A stretch of 64,000 bases of DNA from NCBI RefSeq assembly GCF_007856155.1, contig NZ_CP042266.1, forward strand, positions 5,146,001-5,210,000. Direction: 5' to 3'. The position numbers and the translations under genes were made by a program. Under the pieces are notes generated by a model, which made no database searches, had not been told where the DNA came from, and was given only the letters and a program-made list of their open reading frames with translations. Each line of letters starts with the position of its first letter. Position 1 is the first letter of the stretch. Below are positions 54,101 to 63,318 of the stretch, in pieces. Source of the stretch: Streptomyces qinzhouensis (lineage in GTDB: Bacteria > Actinomycetota > Actinomycetes > Streptomycetales > Streptomycetaceae).

Positions 54101-54342
54101 GAGCGGGAGGACACAAGAAGAGGCACGAAGAGGCATGAAGAGACGCGGAGGCGGCGCGACAAGAGGCACAGAGGCCGGGCGCAGAGGCCGGGCACAGAGG
54201 CCGGGGATATCGCGGGATGACGCCGGGAGGGCGGCGGCTTTCGACCGGGCGGACGGGGGAGCACATGGATCAGGGCCCTGAGCGGGAGCGCTATCCAAAT
54301 TCGCGTAAAGATTCTTATCCGGAGCTAACGGGCGAGGTGGCT

Positions 54343-55119
54343 ATGGTAGGGGCTCCGCTGGACACCACCAGAGCCGACAGGGGAGGTGCGGCTGCACCCG
54401 CGGATCGTCGGGGAGCGCTAAGGCGTCTTCTCGCCAGGTCACCGGGTGAGCCGAAATCCGTGACCGACATTGCTGACCGTTCCACCCCCGCCACGACCGC
54501 AACCGCCACCGCGACCTTTGCCTCGGACGCGGAATCGCAGGCGTGGACGCCCCCCTCGTGGGAGGAGATCGTCAGCACGCACAGCGGACGTGTCTACCGT
54601 CTCGCCTACCGCCTCACCGGCAATCAGCACGATGCCGAGGATCTGACCCAGGAAGTCTTCGTCCGGGTCTTCCGCTCCCTGTCGACGTACACGCCGGGGA
54701 CCTTCGAGGGCTGGCTCCACCGCATCACCACCAATCTCTTCCTGGACATGGTCCGCCGGAAGCAGCGCATCCGTTTCGACTCGCTGGGCGACGACGCGGC
54801 CGAGCGGCTCGCCAGCCGTGAGCCCTCGCCGCAGCAGGTGTTCAACGACAGCCACTTCGACGCCGATGTGCAGCAGGCGCTGGACACCCTCGCGCCCGAG
54901 TTCCGGGCCGCGGTGGTCCTCTGTGACATCGAGGGCCTGTCGTACGAGGAGATCGCCGCCACCCTCGGCGTGAAGCTCGGCACCGTCCGCAGCCGCATCC
55001 ATCGTGGCCGTTCGCATCTGCGCAAGGCCCTGAAGCACCGTTCGCCCGAGGCCCGGGCCGATCAGCAGCGTGCGCTCGCGGGGGCCGTGGGGCTCGCGGG
55101 GGAGGGCGGAACGGCGTGA
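54343..55119 (+). CDS. ECF sigma factor, mycobacterial SigE type
   Basis: About 258 residues with sigma2 ([33 protein letters not shown]) and sigma4 ([40 protein letters not shown]). It controls an envelope-stress regulon. Several starts are possible: ATG 54265, ATG 54343 (GAGGTGG just upstream, preferred) and a GTG near 54460. The first 70 residues are disordered. Its stop overlaps the next gene by 4 bp (GTGA). This is the orthologue of M. tuberculosis SigE, not of the S. coelicolor protein named SigE. Followed by a zinc anti-sigma factor. Confidence 0.9.
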   Translation: MVGAPLDTTRADRGGAAAPADRRGALRRLLARSPGEPKSVTDIADRSTPATTATATATFASDAESQAWTPPSWEEIVSTHSGRVYRLAYRLTGNQHDAEDLTQEVFVRVFRSLSTYTPGTFEGWLHRITTNLFLDMVRRKQRIRFDSLGDDAAERLASREPSPQQVFNDSHFDADVQQALDTLAPEFRAAVVLCDIEGLSYEEIAATLGVKLGTVRSRIHRGRSHLRKALKHRSPEARADQQRALAGAVGLAGEGGTA

Positions 55120-56189
55120 GTGGACCGACCCCCCTGCCGAGGACCTCGCAGTCCTCTCGTACCTCCCCGTCCCCGGCCGAGCACCACCTCGGGGACCGGC
55201 TCGCCGCGCTCGTCGACGGGGAGCTGACGCACGACGCCCGCGATCGGGTGCTGGCCCATCTGGCGACCTGTCCCCGCTGCAAGGCGGAGGCCGACGCCCA
55301 GCGCATGCTGAAGGACGTCTTCGCCCGGAGCGCGCCGCCACCGCCGTCCGCCGGGCTGCTCGCCCGGCTCCAGGGGCTGCCCGCCGGACCCGGTTCGCCG
55401 GGCTCCGAAGGGGACGGCCCCCGCGGCGGCCCGTTCGGCGGTAGCCGGGACCACGGCTCCGTCTTCGCCGCGCCCGTCCCGGCCGTGACCCGTCCCGGCA
55501 GCCGCCGTCCGGTGCCCTTCGGCTATCTCCCGGGAAGCCATGGCATCGGCGGTGCCCCGGCGCCGCTCGGCGCCGGCCCCCGGGGCTTCGGGGTGCACGA
55601 GGTCGGCCGGCCGGAGGGCGAGCGCTCGCCCTGGCGCGGCCGCCGCTTCGCCTTCGCCGCCGCCAGCGCGGTCTCCTTCGCCGCGATCGCCCTCGGCGGC
55701 TCCATGCCGGTGGACGGCTCCGCCCAGGCCGGTTCGCGCTCCGGCGGCTCCGGAGCGGGCGGGACGACCGCGGTGAACGCCGGAGCGGGCAGTGGCAGCG
55801 CGGGTACGGCCCAGGGCACCGCGACCGGATTCAGCACCTCGGCGGCGACGAACCGCGCCGCGGAGTACGAGCGCCGCAGAAACAGCGGCCACGGGCCGAC
55901 CCGCTCGGAGGAGCGCACCGCGGGCCGGGCCGTGCCCGGGGAGCCCGAGGTGCCGCTCAATCTGGCCTCCCTCCCCTCCCCGACCGCGCTGAACGCCGCC
56001 TACCCGGCCTTCCCCGCCTTCAAGGAACCGCTGATACGCCCGATGGGGTACGCCTTCCATCTCGGCACCCCGCACGGCTTCCTGCCGCCGCTGTCCGCAC
56101 CCGCCCCCAAGGCCTCGGCGGCATCCTCGCCGCCCGCGCCCGGCCACCGGCTGCCGGTATCGCGGGGACCTGCGGCCAACGCACGGTGA
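55116..56189 (+). CDS. Zinc anti-sigma factor, RseA-like
   Basis: 357 residues. The N-terminal ZAS domain has [20 protein letters not shown] and the HLATCPRC zinc motif (HxxxCxxC). A membrane helix lies at about 178-197 ([20 protein letters not shown]), so the sigma-binding end is cytoplasmic and the C-terminus outside. That outer part is Ser/Gly/Ala-rich and unusually long for an RseA. GTG overlaps the sigma gene, giving coupled, stoichiometric synthesis. Expected to hold the sigma factor until redox or envelope stress releases it. Confidence 0.88.
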   Translation: MSGPTPLPRTSQSSRTSPSPAEHHLGDRLAALVDGELTHDARDRVLAHLATCPRCKAEADAQRMLKDVFARSAPPPPSAGLLARLQGLPAGPGSPGSEGDGPRGGPFGGSRDHGSVFAAPVPAVTRPGSRRPVPFGYLPGSHGIGGAPAPLGAGPRGFGVHEVGRPEGERSPWRGRRFAFAAASAVSFAAIALGGSMPVDGSAQAGSRSGGSGAGGTTAVNAGAGSGSAGTAQGTATGFSTSAATNRAAEYERRRNSGHGPTRSEERTAGRAVPGEPEVPLNLASLPSPTALNAAYPAFPAFKEPLIRPMGYAFHLGTPHGFLPPLSAPAPKASAASSPPAPGHRLPVSRGPAANAR

Positions 56190-56291
56190 ACCCGGGCCCC
56201 GGGGGCTCCTGCCGGTGATTCGCAAACCTGGTTGAATCTCCGGGAGGTGTCCGCCGGGGCGCCGCCCAGGCCGGCAGTTTGCGGGGAGAGC

Positions 56292-58085
56292 ATGGACGAC
56301 GGGAAGCACACCGGACCGAGAGCGGCATGGTGGAACCGGGCCGGTGCCCGGCGCCGTGCCGAAGCGGCGTCCGCCCCACCGGCCGAGACCGGCCCGGGAC
56401 CGGTGGACGCGGTGCCCGGCGCTCCGGAGACCCCCGTCGGACAGCCCCGGCCGCTGCACGAACCCGACGAGTACGGCACCCCGCCCTACGGCGGCCCCGG
56501 GCCCTGGGCGCCCGCCCCGCCCGTCCAGCGGCCCGTACCGACCCCCGCGCACGGCACCGCCGTGCCACCGGCATATCCGCCCCACGGCGCCCCCGGAGGC
56601 CCCCCGCCGACCGTCCCCGGGCCCGGCGGAGCCCACCCCGCGGCCCCGCCCCGGGTACCCGGCCCCGCCCCGGCCGCTCCCCCCGCCCCGGCCGCGCCGC
56701 CCGTGCCCCCTGCCGCCGGGCAGCCGGCGGACGGCGCCGGGTTCGCCGCCACGTCGTCGCATCCCGCGCCGTCGCACCCCGAGCCCGCCCCCGGGGCGCG
56801 CCCCGAGCCCCCGCGGCCGACACTCGGGCAGTCCGGTGTGCCGCAGTCCCCGGGCCTCCCCGTCGGCGGGGAGCAGTGGCTCCAGTACGACCCCTGGGGC
56901 GCCCCCGCCGACTCCGGCGGCGGCCACCCGCCCGCCGCCCCGCTGACCTATCCGGACGGGCCCGGCCCCCGCCGCGGCAGCCGGGGGCCCCTGGTGGCCG
57001 GGGCGGTTCTGCTGGCCCTGGTCTCCGGGGTCATCGGCGGCGGCATCGGCTCGTACACCGAACGCAACGGCGGCTTCGGCACCGACCGCGTCGAACTGGA
57101 CCAGGCCCCCAAGGAGAACCGCGACCGCGCGCCCGACAGCGTCGCCGGGATCGCCGCCCGCGCCCTGCCGGGAGTCGTCACCCTCCATGTCGGAGGCGGT
57201 GGGGAACAGGGCACCGGCACCGGCTTCGTCCTCGACAAGCAGGGCCATATCCTCACCAACAACCACGTCATCGACCCTGCGGGCGGCTCCGGCCCGATCT
57301 CCGTCACCTTCAGCAGCGGCGAGACCGCCGCCGCCACTCTCGTCGGCAAGGACAGCGGCTACGACCTCGCCGTCGTCAAGGTGACCGGAGTCTCCGGACT
57401 GACCCCCCTGCCCCTCGGCAACTCGGACAATGTCCGGGTCGGTGACCCCGTGGTCGCCATCGGCGCCCCCTTCGACCTCCAGAACACGGTCACCTCCGGC
57501 ATCATCAGCGCCAAGGAGCGCCCCATCACCGCGGGCGGCGAGAAGGACGGCACCGACGTCAGCTATGTCGACGCCCTCCAGACCGACGCCCCCATCAATC
57601 CGGGCAATTCCGGCGGACCGCTGATGGACTCCCAGGCCCGGGTCATCGGCATCAACAGCGCCATCCGGGCCGCCGACAGCGGCGACGGCCCCGAGGGCAG
57701 CCAGTCCGGCTCCATCGGCCTCGGCTTCGCCATCCCCGTCAACCAGGGCAAACGCGTCGCCGAAGAGCTGATCAACAGCGGCCGGGCCACTCACCCCGTG
57801 ATCGGTGTCAGCCTCGATATGCGCTACACCGGCGAGGGTGCCCGGGTCAGCTCGAAGAACAGCGACGGCAGCCCGGCCGTCGTCCCCGGCGGCCCCAGTG
57901 CCAAGGCCGGTATCCGGCCCGGCGATGTGATCACCAAGGTCGACGGCCAGAAGGTGAACGGCGGGGAGGAACTGATCGTGAAGATCCGCGCCCACCGCCC
58001 CGGCGACGAGCTGGAGCTGACCGTCGTCCGCGACGGCCGGAACATAACGAAGAAGCTCACGCTCGGCTCCGCCACGGACGACTGA
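56292..58085 (+). CDS. htrA: HtrA-type membrane serine protease
   Basis: 597 residues. A Pro-rich cytoplasmic region (1-230) precedes one membrane helix (GPLVAGAVLLALVSGVIGGG, about 232-252), then the trypsin-like domain with His at about 325 (LTNNHVID), Asp at about 357 (GYDLAVVK) and Ser at about 438 (NPGNSGGPL), and a PDZ domain at about 490-590 (AKAGIRPGDVITKVDGQKVN). Extracytoplasmic quality-control protease, probably in the regulon of the upstream sigma factor. ATG at 56292 follows GGGGAGAG. Confidence 0.93.
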   Translation: MDDGKHTGPRAAWWNRAGARRRAEAASAPPAETGPGPVDAVPGAPETPVGQPRPLHEPDEYGTPPYGGPGPWAPAPPVQRPVPTPAHGTAVPPAYPPHGAPGGPPPTVPGPGGAHPAAPPRVPGPAPAAPPAPAAPPVPPAAGQPADGAGFAATSSHPAPSHPEPAPGARPEPPRPTLGQSGVPQSPGLPVGGEQWLQYDPWGAPADSGGGHPPAAPLTYPDGPGPRRGSRGPLVAGAVLLALVSGVIGGGIGSYTERNGGFGTDRVELDQAPKENRDRAPDSVAGIAARALPGVVTLHVGGGGEQGTGTGFVLDKQGHILTNNHVIDPAGGSGPISVTFSSGETAAATLVGKDSGYDLAVVKVTGVSGLTPLPLGNSDNVRVGDPVVAIGAPFDLQNTVTSGIISAKERPITAGGEKDGTDVSYVDALQTDAPINPGNSGGPLMDSQARVIGINSAIRAADSGDGPEGSQSGSIGLGFAIPVNQGKRVAEELINSGRATHPVIGVSLDMRYTGEGARVSSKNSDGSPAVVPGGPSAKAGIRPGDVITKVDGQKVNGGEELIVKIRAHRPGDELELTVVRDGRNITKKLTLGSATDD

Positions 58086-58244
58086 CCGGCCCCCGGGCAC
58101 CCGGATGAACGGCGGATGGACGGGACGGTTCCGTGCGGATCACCCCTTACCGGCACGTGACGCGCGGAACTTCCGCCGGGTACGGTGGATCGGACCCCGT
58201 ACGCAACGGACCCGAGGGCCACGGAGAACACGAGGAGTAGCAGG

Positions 58245-58727
58245 GTGTTCAGTGACATAGGCGTACTGGAGCTGGTGGCTCTCGTCGTGCTCGCCGTGCT
58301 CGTCTTCGGCCCCGACAAGCTGCCCAAGGTCATCCAGGATGTGTCCCGCACGATCCGGAAGATCCGCCAGTTCTCCGACAGTGCCAAGCAGGACATCCGC
58401 GATGAACTCGGACCGGACTTCAAGGACTTCGAATTCGAGGACCTGAACCCGAAGACATTCCTGCGCAAGCAGCTCGACCAGCACGACGAGCTGCGCGAGC
58501 TGAAGGAGCTGGGCGAGTCCTTCGACTTCCGCAAGGACCTGAACGACGTCGCCGACTCGGTCAACGGCACCGAGCCGGAGCCCGCGGCCGTCCCCGGCAC
58601 CTCCGCCGCGAAGACCGCGACCCCCGCCACCTCCGCGACCCCCTCGTCGCCCGGCACCCCGGACTTGCTGAAGAAGCGGGAGCCCGTGGCCGAGGAGCGT
58701 CCGCCGTACGACGCCGACGCGACCTGA
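58245..58727 (+). CDS. tatB: Sec-independent translocase subunit TatB
   Basis: 160 residues. Starts with the TatA/B membrane helix MFSDIGVLELVALVVLAVLV followed by the FGPDKLP hinge, an amphipathic helix (KVIQDVSRTIRKIRQFSDSA) and a charged tail that distinguishes TatB from TatA. GTG at 58245 with GAGGAG upstream. Exports folded proteins together with TatA and TatC encoded elsewhere. Position after htrA matches mycobacteria. Confidence 0.93.
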   Translation: MFSDIGVLELVALVVLAVLVFGPDKLPKVIQDVSRTIRKIRQFSDSAKQDIRDELGPDFKDFEFEDLNPKTFLRKQLDQHDELRELKELGESFDFRKDLNDVADSVNGTEPEPAAVPGTSAAKTATPATSATPSSPGTPDLLKKREPVAEERPPYDADAT

Positions 58728-59075
58728 CCCACGGGGAACGGCCGTACCACGGGGCCCGGAGCGCCATGAGCGCGCTCCGGGCCCCGGCGCGTTCCGGCGC
58801 ACCAAGGCGTACGCGCCGTGCGCGCCGCGCGCGACCGGCTCCGGAACACCCCCTGATGCGCCTCTGACGGCCCGTGCGGCGGTTTCCCGGCCCGTTGGGC
58901 CAGCCGGCCGCATACCGGGTGGGGCGGGGCGGCAGTCGGGTTCCTCCACGCCTGCCGACGGCGGTCAATCCCGGTGCGCCGGGGCGGGGTGGTTATTCTC
59001 TCCATCTGTCAGGACGCGAGGACGCCCGAGGGGGGCGGGTCCGCTCCCGACCCCCGACACGGAGGAGGCGGCCCG
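58728..59075. other. Intergenic region after tatB
   Basis: Contains the tatB terminator (58751-58785), then about 290 bases with no convincing ORF. GGTGGTTATTCTC at about 58990 is a possible promoter element for the next gene. Confidence 0.5.
58751..58785 (+). terminator. tatB terminator
   Basis: GGGGCCCGGAGCGC (58751-58764) pairs with GCGCTCCGGGCCCC (58772-58785) around 7 nt. Confidence 0.85.
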
Positions 59076-59732
59076 ATGGAGACGACGAGCCCGGATGCGG
59101 ACCGGACCGCGCCCGAGACGCGGCGACCGCAGACGGACCGGACGCTCGACGACTACGGCCGGGCGTCCTTCCCCTGGTACGGGCTCGACGAGGCGTTCAC
59201 CGGGCCGCGCCGGCTGATGCAGGTCGGCGCCGCCGCGGACGGCATCGTCCAGCACGGTTCGCTCGGCCACGGCTCCACCCCGTCGATACGGTCCGCCACC
59301 AGCGGGGCGGACGAGAGCAAGGAGCGCTTCGCCGTCGTGGTGACGGTCGCCGCCAGCCCGGTACGCCGCAGCGGCGACGGTACGGGAGTCCTCGACGCGA
59401 CGTCGGTGTCCTCGGCGGCCTGGCTGGCGGGCTCCGGCCTGCTGGCCCACACCTGGCCGCCGCAGATGGACCACTCCCTGCGGGACGACTGGCTCGACCA
59501 GCAGACCGAGATCGCGTTCGAACTCGCCGACGACCTCGACGGGCCGGTCTGGTCACTGCTCTCGCTGCCGGTCGACGGCGAGCCGACCTCGTTCCACTAC
59601 CGCGAGACCGACTTCGGCTGGATCCTGGCGGGCTCCACCACCGGCGGGGTGCATCTGGGCGCGTACGGGCGGGGGATGAGCGCGTACGGTCTCGGCTTCG
59701 CGGTCGTCCGCGACCTCGAACCGTACGTCTGA
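59076..59732 (+). CDS. Conserved protein of unknown function
   Basis: 218 residues without a signal peptide or membrane helix. Start METTSPDADRTAPETRRPQT is disordered. The rest is a globular protein with Trp/Tyr-rich segments: RASFPWYGLDEAFTGPRRLM, SSAAWLAGSGLLAHTWPPQM, PVWSLLSLPVDGEPTSFHYR, DFGWILAGSTTGGVHLGAYG. No family recognised. GGAGGAGG precedes ATG at 59076. Bounded by two terminators, so it is monocistronic. Sits between tatB and mrp. Confidence 0.85.
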   Translation: METTSPDADRTAPETRRPQTDRTLDDYGRASFPWYGLDEAFTGPRRLMQVGAAADGIVQHGSLGHGSTPSIRSATSGADESKERFAVVVTVAASPVRRSGDGTGVLDATSVSSAAWLAGSGLLAHTWPPQMDHSLRDDWLDQQTEIAFELADDLDGPVWSLLSLPVDGEPTSFHYRETDFGWILAGSTTGGVHLGAYGRGMSAYGLGFAVVRDLEPYV

Positions 59733-59752
59733 GCCCGGCGCCGCCCCGGCGA

Positions 59753-59788
59753 CAGGGGTACGGGGCCGGGCCCGGCCCCGTACCCCTG
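59753..59788. terminator. Terminator, unknown protein / mrp side
   Basis: A perfect 36-bp palindrome (59753-59770 complementary to 59771-59788), 20 bp after the stop. Two copies of GGCCCGTACCGCTTCAGG follow at about 59804 and 59836. Confidence 0.88.
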
Positions 59789-59914
59789 ACGGCCCGGCCG
59801 GCCGGGCCCGTACCGCTTCAGGCAGCGGCCCCCGGCCCGTACCGCTTCAGGACTATCAGGACCTTCAGGACCGGGGCCCGCCGTTCGCGGCGGCCCCGGC
59901 CGGGACGGGTCTCG

Positions 59915-61048
59915 TCAGAACTTGTTCCGCGGGGTGATGCCGAGGCTCAGCCCCGCCAGCCCCCGCTGCCGGCCGCCCAGCTTGCCCGCGATGGCCCGCA
60001 GCGCGGCGCCCGCCGGGGACTCGGGGGCCGACAGCACGACCGGCCGGCCGTCGTCGCCGCCCTCCCGCAGCCGTACGTCGATCGGGATGGACCCCAGCAC
60101 CGGCACCGTCGTCCCGGTGGTCTGCGACAGGCCCTCCGCGACCCGCTGACCGCCGCCGGTCCCGAAGACGTCGACCATCTCGTCGCAGTGCGGACACGGC
60201 AGCCCGGCCATGTTCTCCACCACGCCGACGATCTTCTGATGGGTCTGTACGGCGATGGACCCGGCGCGCTCCGCGACCTCCGCCGCCGCCTGCTGCGGGG
60301 TGGTGACGACCAGGATCTCCGCGTTCGGCACCAACTGCGCCACCGAGATCGCGATATCGCCGGTGCCCGGCGGCAGGTCCAGCAGCAGGACGTCCAGATC
60401 GCCCCAGTACACATCGGCGAGGAACTGCTGGAGCGCGCGGTGCAGCATCGGGCCGCGCCACACCACGGGCGTGTTGCCCGGGGTGAACATGCCGATGGAG
60501 ATCACCTTCACGCCGTGTGCCGACGGCGGCATGATCATGTTCTCGACCTGGGTCGGCAGGCCGTCCGCGCCCAGCATCCGGGGCACCGAGTGGCCGTAGA
60601 TATCCGCGTCGACGACGCCGACCTTCAGCCCGTCCGTGGCCATCGCCGCCGCCAGATTGACCGTGACCGACGACTTGCCGACCCCGCCCTTGCCGGAAGC
60701 GACCGCGTAGACCCGGGTCAGCGAGCCCGGCTGGGCGAACGGCACCTCCCGCTCGGCGGTCCCGCCGCGCAGCGAGGCGGCCAGCTCGCGCCGCTGCTCG
60801 TCGCTCATCACATCGAGGGTGACATCGACCCGGGCGACCCCCTCGACCCGGGCGACCGCGTCCGTGACGTTCTTGGTGATCGTCTCGCGCATCGGGCAGC
60901 CGGAGACGGTGAGGTAGACCGTGACGGCGACTGATCCGTCCGCCCCGATCTCCACCGATTTCACCATGCCGAGGTCGGTGATCGGACGGTTGATCTCGGG
61001 GTCGTTCACCGTCGCCAGTGCTTCGAGCACAGCGTCTTCCGTAGCCAT
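59915..61048 (-). CDS. mrp: Mrp/ApbC iron-sulfur cluster carrier
   Basis: 377 residues. The N-terminal MIP18/DUF59 domain is LATVNDPEINRPITDLGMVK. The deviant Walker A is SGKGGVGKSSVTVNLAAAMA, Walker B-like VGVVDADIYG, and the cluster-binding pair is CPHC (LPCPHCDEM). It transfers Fe-S clusters to apo-proteins using ATP. Last gene of the MgtE-N/DUF1003/mrp group on the minus strand. Clients in this window could include SdhB and ferredoxin, though no direct evidence exists. Confidence 0.95.
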   Translation of the reverse strand: MATEDAVLEALATVNDPEINRPITDLGMVKSVEIGADGSVAVTVYLTVSGCPMRETITKNVTDAVARVEGVARVDVTLDVMSDEQRRELAASLRGGTAEREVPFAQPGSLTRVYAVASGKGGVGKSSVTVNLAAAMATDGLKVGVVDADIYGHSVPRMLGADGLPTQVENMIMPPSAHGVKVISIGMFTPGNTPVVWRGPMLHRALQQFLADVYWGDLDVLLLDLPPGTGDIAISVAQLVPNAEILVVTTPQQAAAEVAERAGSIAVQTHQKIVGVVENMAGLPCPHCDEMVDVFGTGGGQRVAEGLSQTTGTTVPVLGSIPIDVRLREGGDDGRPVVLSAPESPAGAALRAIAGKLGGRQRGLAGLSLGITPRNKF

Positions 61049-61090
61049 ACGGAGATGGTACGGCGCTCCCCGACGGCGCGGGGAAGCCCG

Positions 61091-61723
61091 TCAGCGGTCG
61101 CCTTCGTCACGCCCCGGCGGGCCCGGGTCCGGGAACGGCCCGGGACGCGCCCGTCCGGCCGCCCGCGCCGACCGCTCGGGCGGCCCCGGACGCTGTCCGT
61201 CGCCCGTGCCCAGATCCCGGAGCAGGTCCTGGAGCTCCGAGCGGATCCAGTCGCGGGTGGCGACCTCGCCGAGCCCCATCCGCAGCGCCGCGATCTCCCG
61301 GGTCAGATACTCGGTGTCCGCGATGGACCGCTCGTTCTGCTCCCGGTCCTGCTCATGGGTGACCCGGTCGCGCTGGTCCTGCCGGTTCTGCGCCAGCAGG
61401 ATCAGCGGTGCCGCGTAGGAGGCCTGGAGCGAGAGCATCAGGGTGAGGAAGATGAACGGGTACGGGTCGAACCGCAGCTCGCGCGGGGCCCAGATGTTCC
61501 ACAGCACCCATACGATGATGGCTACCGTCATCCAGACGATGAACCGGCCCGTGCCCAGGAAGCGGGCGATCCGCTCCGACAGCCGGCCGAAGGCCTCCGG
61601 GTCGTACTCCGGCAGGATCGTCAGCCTCGGCACCTGCGGCATATCGAGCCGGACCCGGGGGCGTACCGGCGCCCGGTCCTTCGGCTCACCCCGGTCGAGC
61701 GGGGGACCGTAGTCGCCGCTCAC
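61091..61723 (-). CDS. DUF1003 membrane protein
   Basis: 210 residues. Helices FIVWMTVAIIVWVLWNIWAP and FIFLTLMLSLQASYAAPLIL are the DUF1003 signature, followed by the conserved NRQDQRDR and a C-terminal coiled region. Function unknown. GTG at 61723 overlaps the stop of the upstream gene by 4 bp, so it is coupled to the MgtE-N/CBS protein; the pair is conserved in actinobacteria. Confidence 0.92.
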   Translation of the reverse strand: MSGDYGPPLDRGEPKDRAPVRPRVRLDMPQVPRLTILPEYDPEAFGRLSERIARFLGTGRFIVWMTVAIIVWVLWNIWAPRELRFDPYPFIFLTLMLSLQASYAAPLILLAQNRQDQRDRVTHEQDREQNERSIADTEYLTREIAALRMGLGEVATRDWIRSELQDLLRDLGTGDGQRPGPPERSARAAGRARPGPFPDPGPPGRDEGDR

Positions 61724-63063
61724 CGCTCCGCCCGCCCCGGGGACCCGGCCGCCCCGGAGCCCCGGACCGCCGCCGCGTCCTCGTGGAACACGGAATCCTC
61801 GAACTCGGTCTCGCGCCAGTCCTCCGGCAGCAGATGGTCGAGTACGTCGTCCACGGTCACCGCGCCCAGCAGCGACCCGCCCTCGTCCACCACCGGTGCG
61901 GTCACCAGGTTGTACGCGGCCAGGAAGCCGGCCACCGCGGGCAGCGGGGTATCGGGGGCCAGCGGCGGCAGATCGCTGTCCACCACCGAGGCGACCAGGG
62001 TGTACGGGGGCTCCCGCAGCAACCGCTGGAAGTGGGCCGTGCCCAGATACCGGCCCGTCGGCGTCTCGTCGGGCGGACGGCAGACGAACACCTGCGCCGC
62101 CAGCGCCGGGGGCAGATCCTCCTGCCGCACCCGGGCCAGCGCGTCCGCGACCGTGGCGTCCGGCCGCAGCACGATCGGCTCCGTCGTCATCAGCCCGCCC
62201 GCCGTGCGCTCCTCGTACGACAGCAGCCGCCGCACATCGGCCGCGTCGTCCGGGCGCATCAGGGTCAGCAACCGCTCCTGGTCCTCCTCCGGCAGTTCGG
62301 ACAGCAGGTCGGCGGCGTCGTCCGGGTCCATCGCCTCCAGAACGTCGGCCGCCCGCTCCTGGTGCAGTTTGCCCAGGATCTCCACCTGGTCGTCGTCGGG
62401 CAGCTCCTCCAGGACGTCCGCCAGCCGCTCGTCGTCGAGGGCCGCCGCGACCTCCGCACGGCGTTTGGGCGACAGATGGTGCATCACATTGGCCAGATCC
62501 GCCGGACGGAGCCGTTCGAAGGTGGCGACCAGACTCTCCGCGCCCTGGGCGTCCTCCTCCAGCGAGAAGCCGGTGACCGCCGACCAGCCGACGGTCATGG
62601 TCTCGCCCTTGCGGCGCAGCGCCCCGCCCTTGCCGCGGCGGACGAAGACCCGGTCGATCTCCCAGTCGCGGCGCGCCGGAAGCCGCCGTACCGACACATC
62701 CAGCACCGTCACCTCCTCGCCCGTGTCACCGCCGTCCGCGCCGCTCCCGACCAGCTGCACCCGCCGGTCCAGCAGTTCGCCCAGCACCAGGCGTTCGGTG
62801 GGCCGCTGCTCGAAGCGGCGGACGTCGAGCACCCCGGTGGTGATGACCTGACCGGACTCGATACCGGTCACCCGGGTCATCGGCAGGAAGATCCGCCGCC
62901 GGGTCAGCACCTCCACGACCATGCCGAGCAGCCGGGGCGGCCGGTGGCCGACCCGGAGCATGGCCACCAGATCACGCACCCGGCCGACCTGGTCGCCGTT
63001 CGGGTCGAAGACCGGGACACCGGCGAGATGGGAGACGAAGACGCGGGAGGTGCTTCCGGCCAT
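61720..63063 (-). CDS. MgtE-N/CBS protein lacking the transport domain
   Basis: 447 residues. After a PRC-barrel-like N-part (VFVSHLAGVPVFDPNGDQVG) there is an MgtE N-domain of helical repeats (LADVLEELPDDDQVEILGKL, AADVLEAMDPDDAADLLSEL) and two CBS domains (MTTEPIVLRPDATVADALAR, LVTAPVVDEGGSLLGAVTVD). The membrane channel part of MgtE is absent, so this is the cytoplasmic magnesium-sensing half alone. Coupled with the DUF1003 membrane protein. ATG at 63063 (MAGSTSRVFVSH). Confidence 0.88.
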   Translation of the reverse strand: MAGSTSRVFVSHLAGVPVFDPNGDQVGRVRDLVAMLRVGHRPPRLLGMVVEVLTRRRIFLPMTRVTGIESGQVITTGVLDVRRFEQRPTERLVLGELLDRRVQLVGSGADGGDTGEEVTVLDVSVRRLPARRDWEIDRVFVRRGKGGALRRKGETMTVGWSAVTGFSLEEDAQGAESLVATFERLRPADLANVMHHLSPKRRAEVAAALDDERLADVLEELPDDDQVEILGKLHQERAADVLEAMDPDDAADLLSELPEEDQERLLTLMRPDDAADVRRLLSYEERTAGGLMTTEPIVLRPDATVADALARVRQEDLPPALAAQVFVCRPPDETPTGRYLGTAHFQRLLREPPYTLVASVVDSDLPPLAPDTPLPAVAGFLAAYNLVTAPVVDEGGSLLGAVTVDDVLDHLLPEDWRETEFEDSVFHEDAAAVRGSGAAGSPGRAER

Positions 63064-63272
63064 GCTGCTCTTTCGTCCGGTTCCACGGTGAACGCTGCCG
63101 TTCGGGAGTTTCAGGCTAGCCCGTACCGATTGTCGCCGCCGGGGATCGGCGTCCGTATGGCTTCGGTACGGGGTCGGCGCGAGGGTCGCGTACGGCCCGG
63201 TACGGCTCCGGAACCGACCGCGGAGGTTCGTGGCCCGGGTACCGGACGAAGTCGTTGCACGACACCGGTACG

Positions 63273-63318
63273 CTGCGCACTGCCATCCCATCAGAAGCCG
63301 TTGAGAGGCAGTGCGCAG
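63273..63318 (+). promoter_or_regulatory. Hairpin immediately before lipoprotein start
   Basis: CTGCGCACTGCC (63273-63284) and GGCAGTGCGCAG (63307-63318) are perfect complements. The 3' arm directly abuts the GTG start at 63319 and covers part of the ribosome site (GAGAGG, 63303-63308). A possible translation-control element. Confidence 0.55.

Noticed and set aside
55062..58100. 1012-aa open frame on the minus strand
   Set aside because: Antisense shadow of the anti-sigma and htrA genes, which have clear domains.
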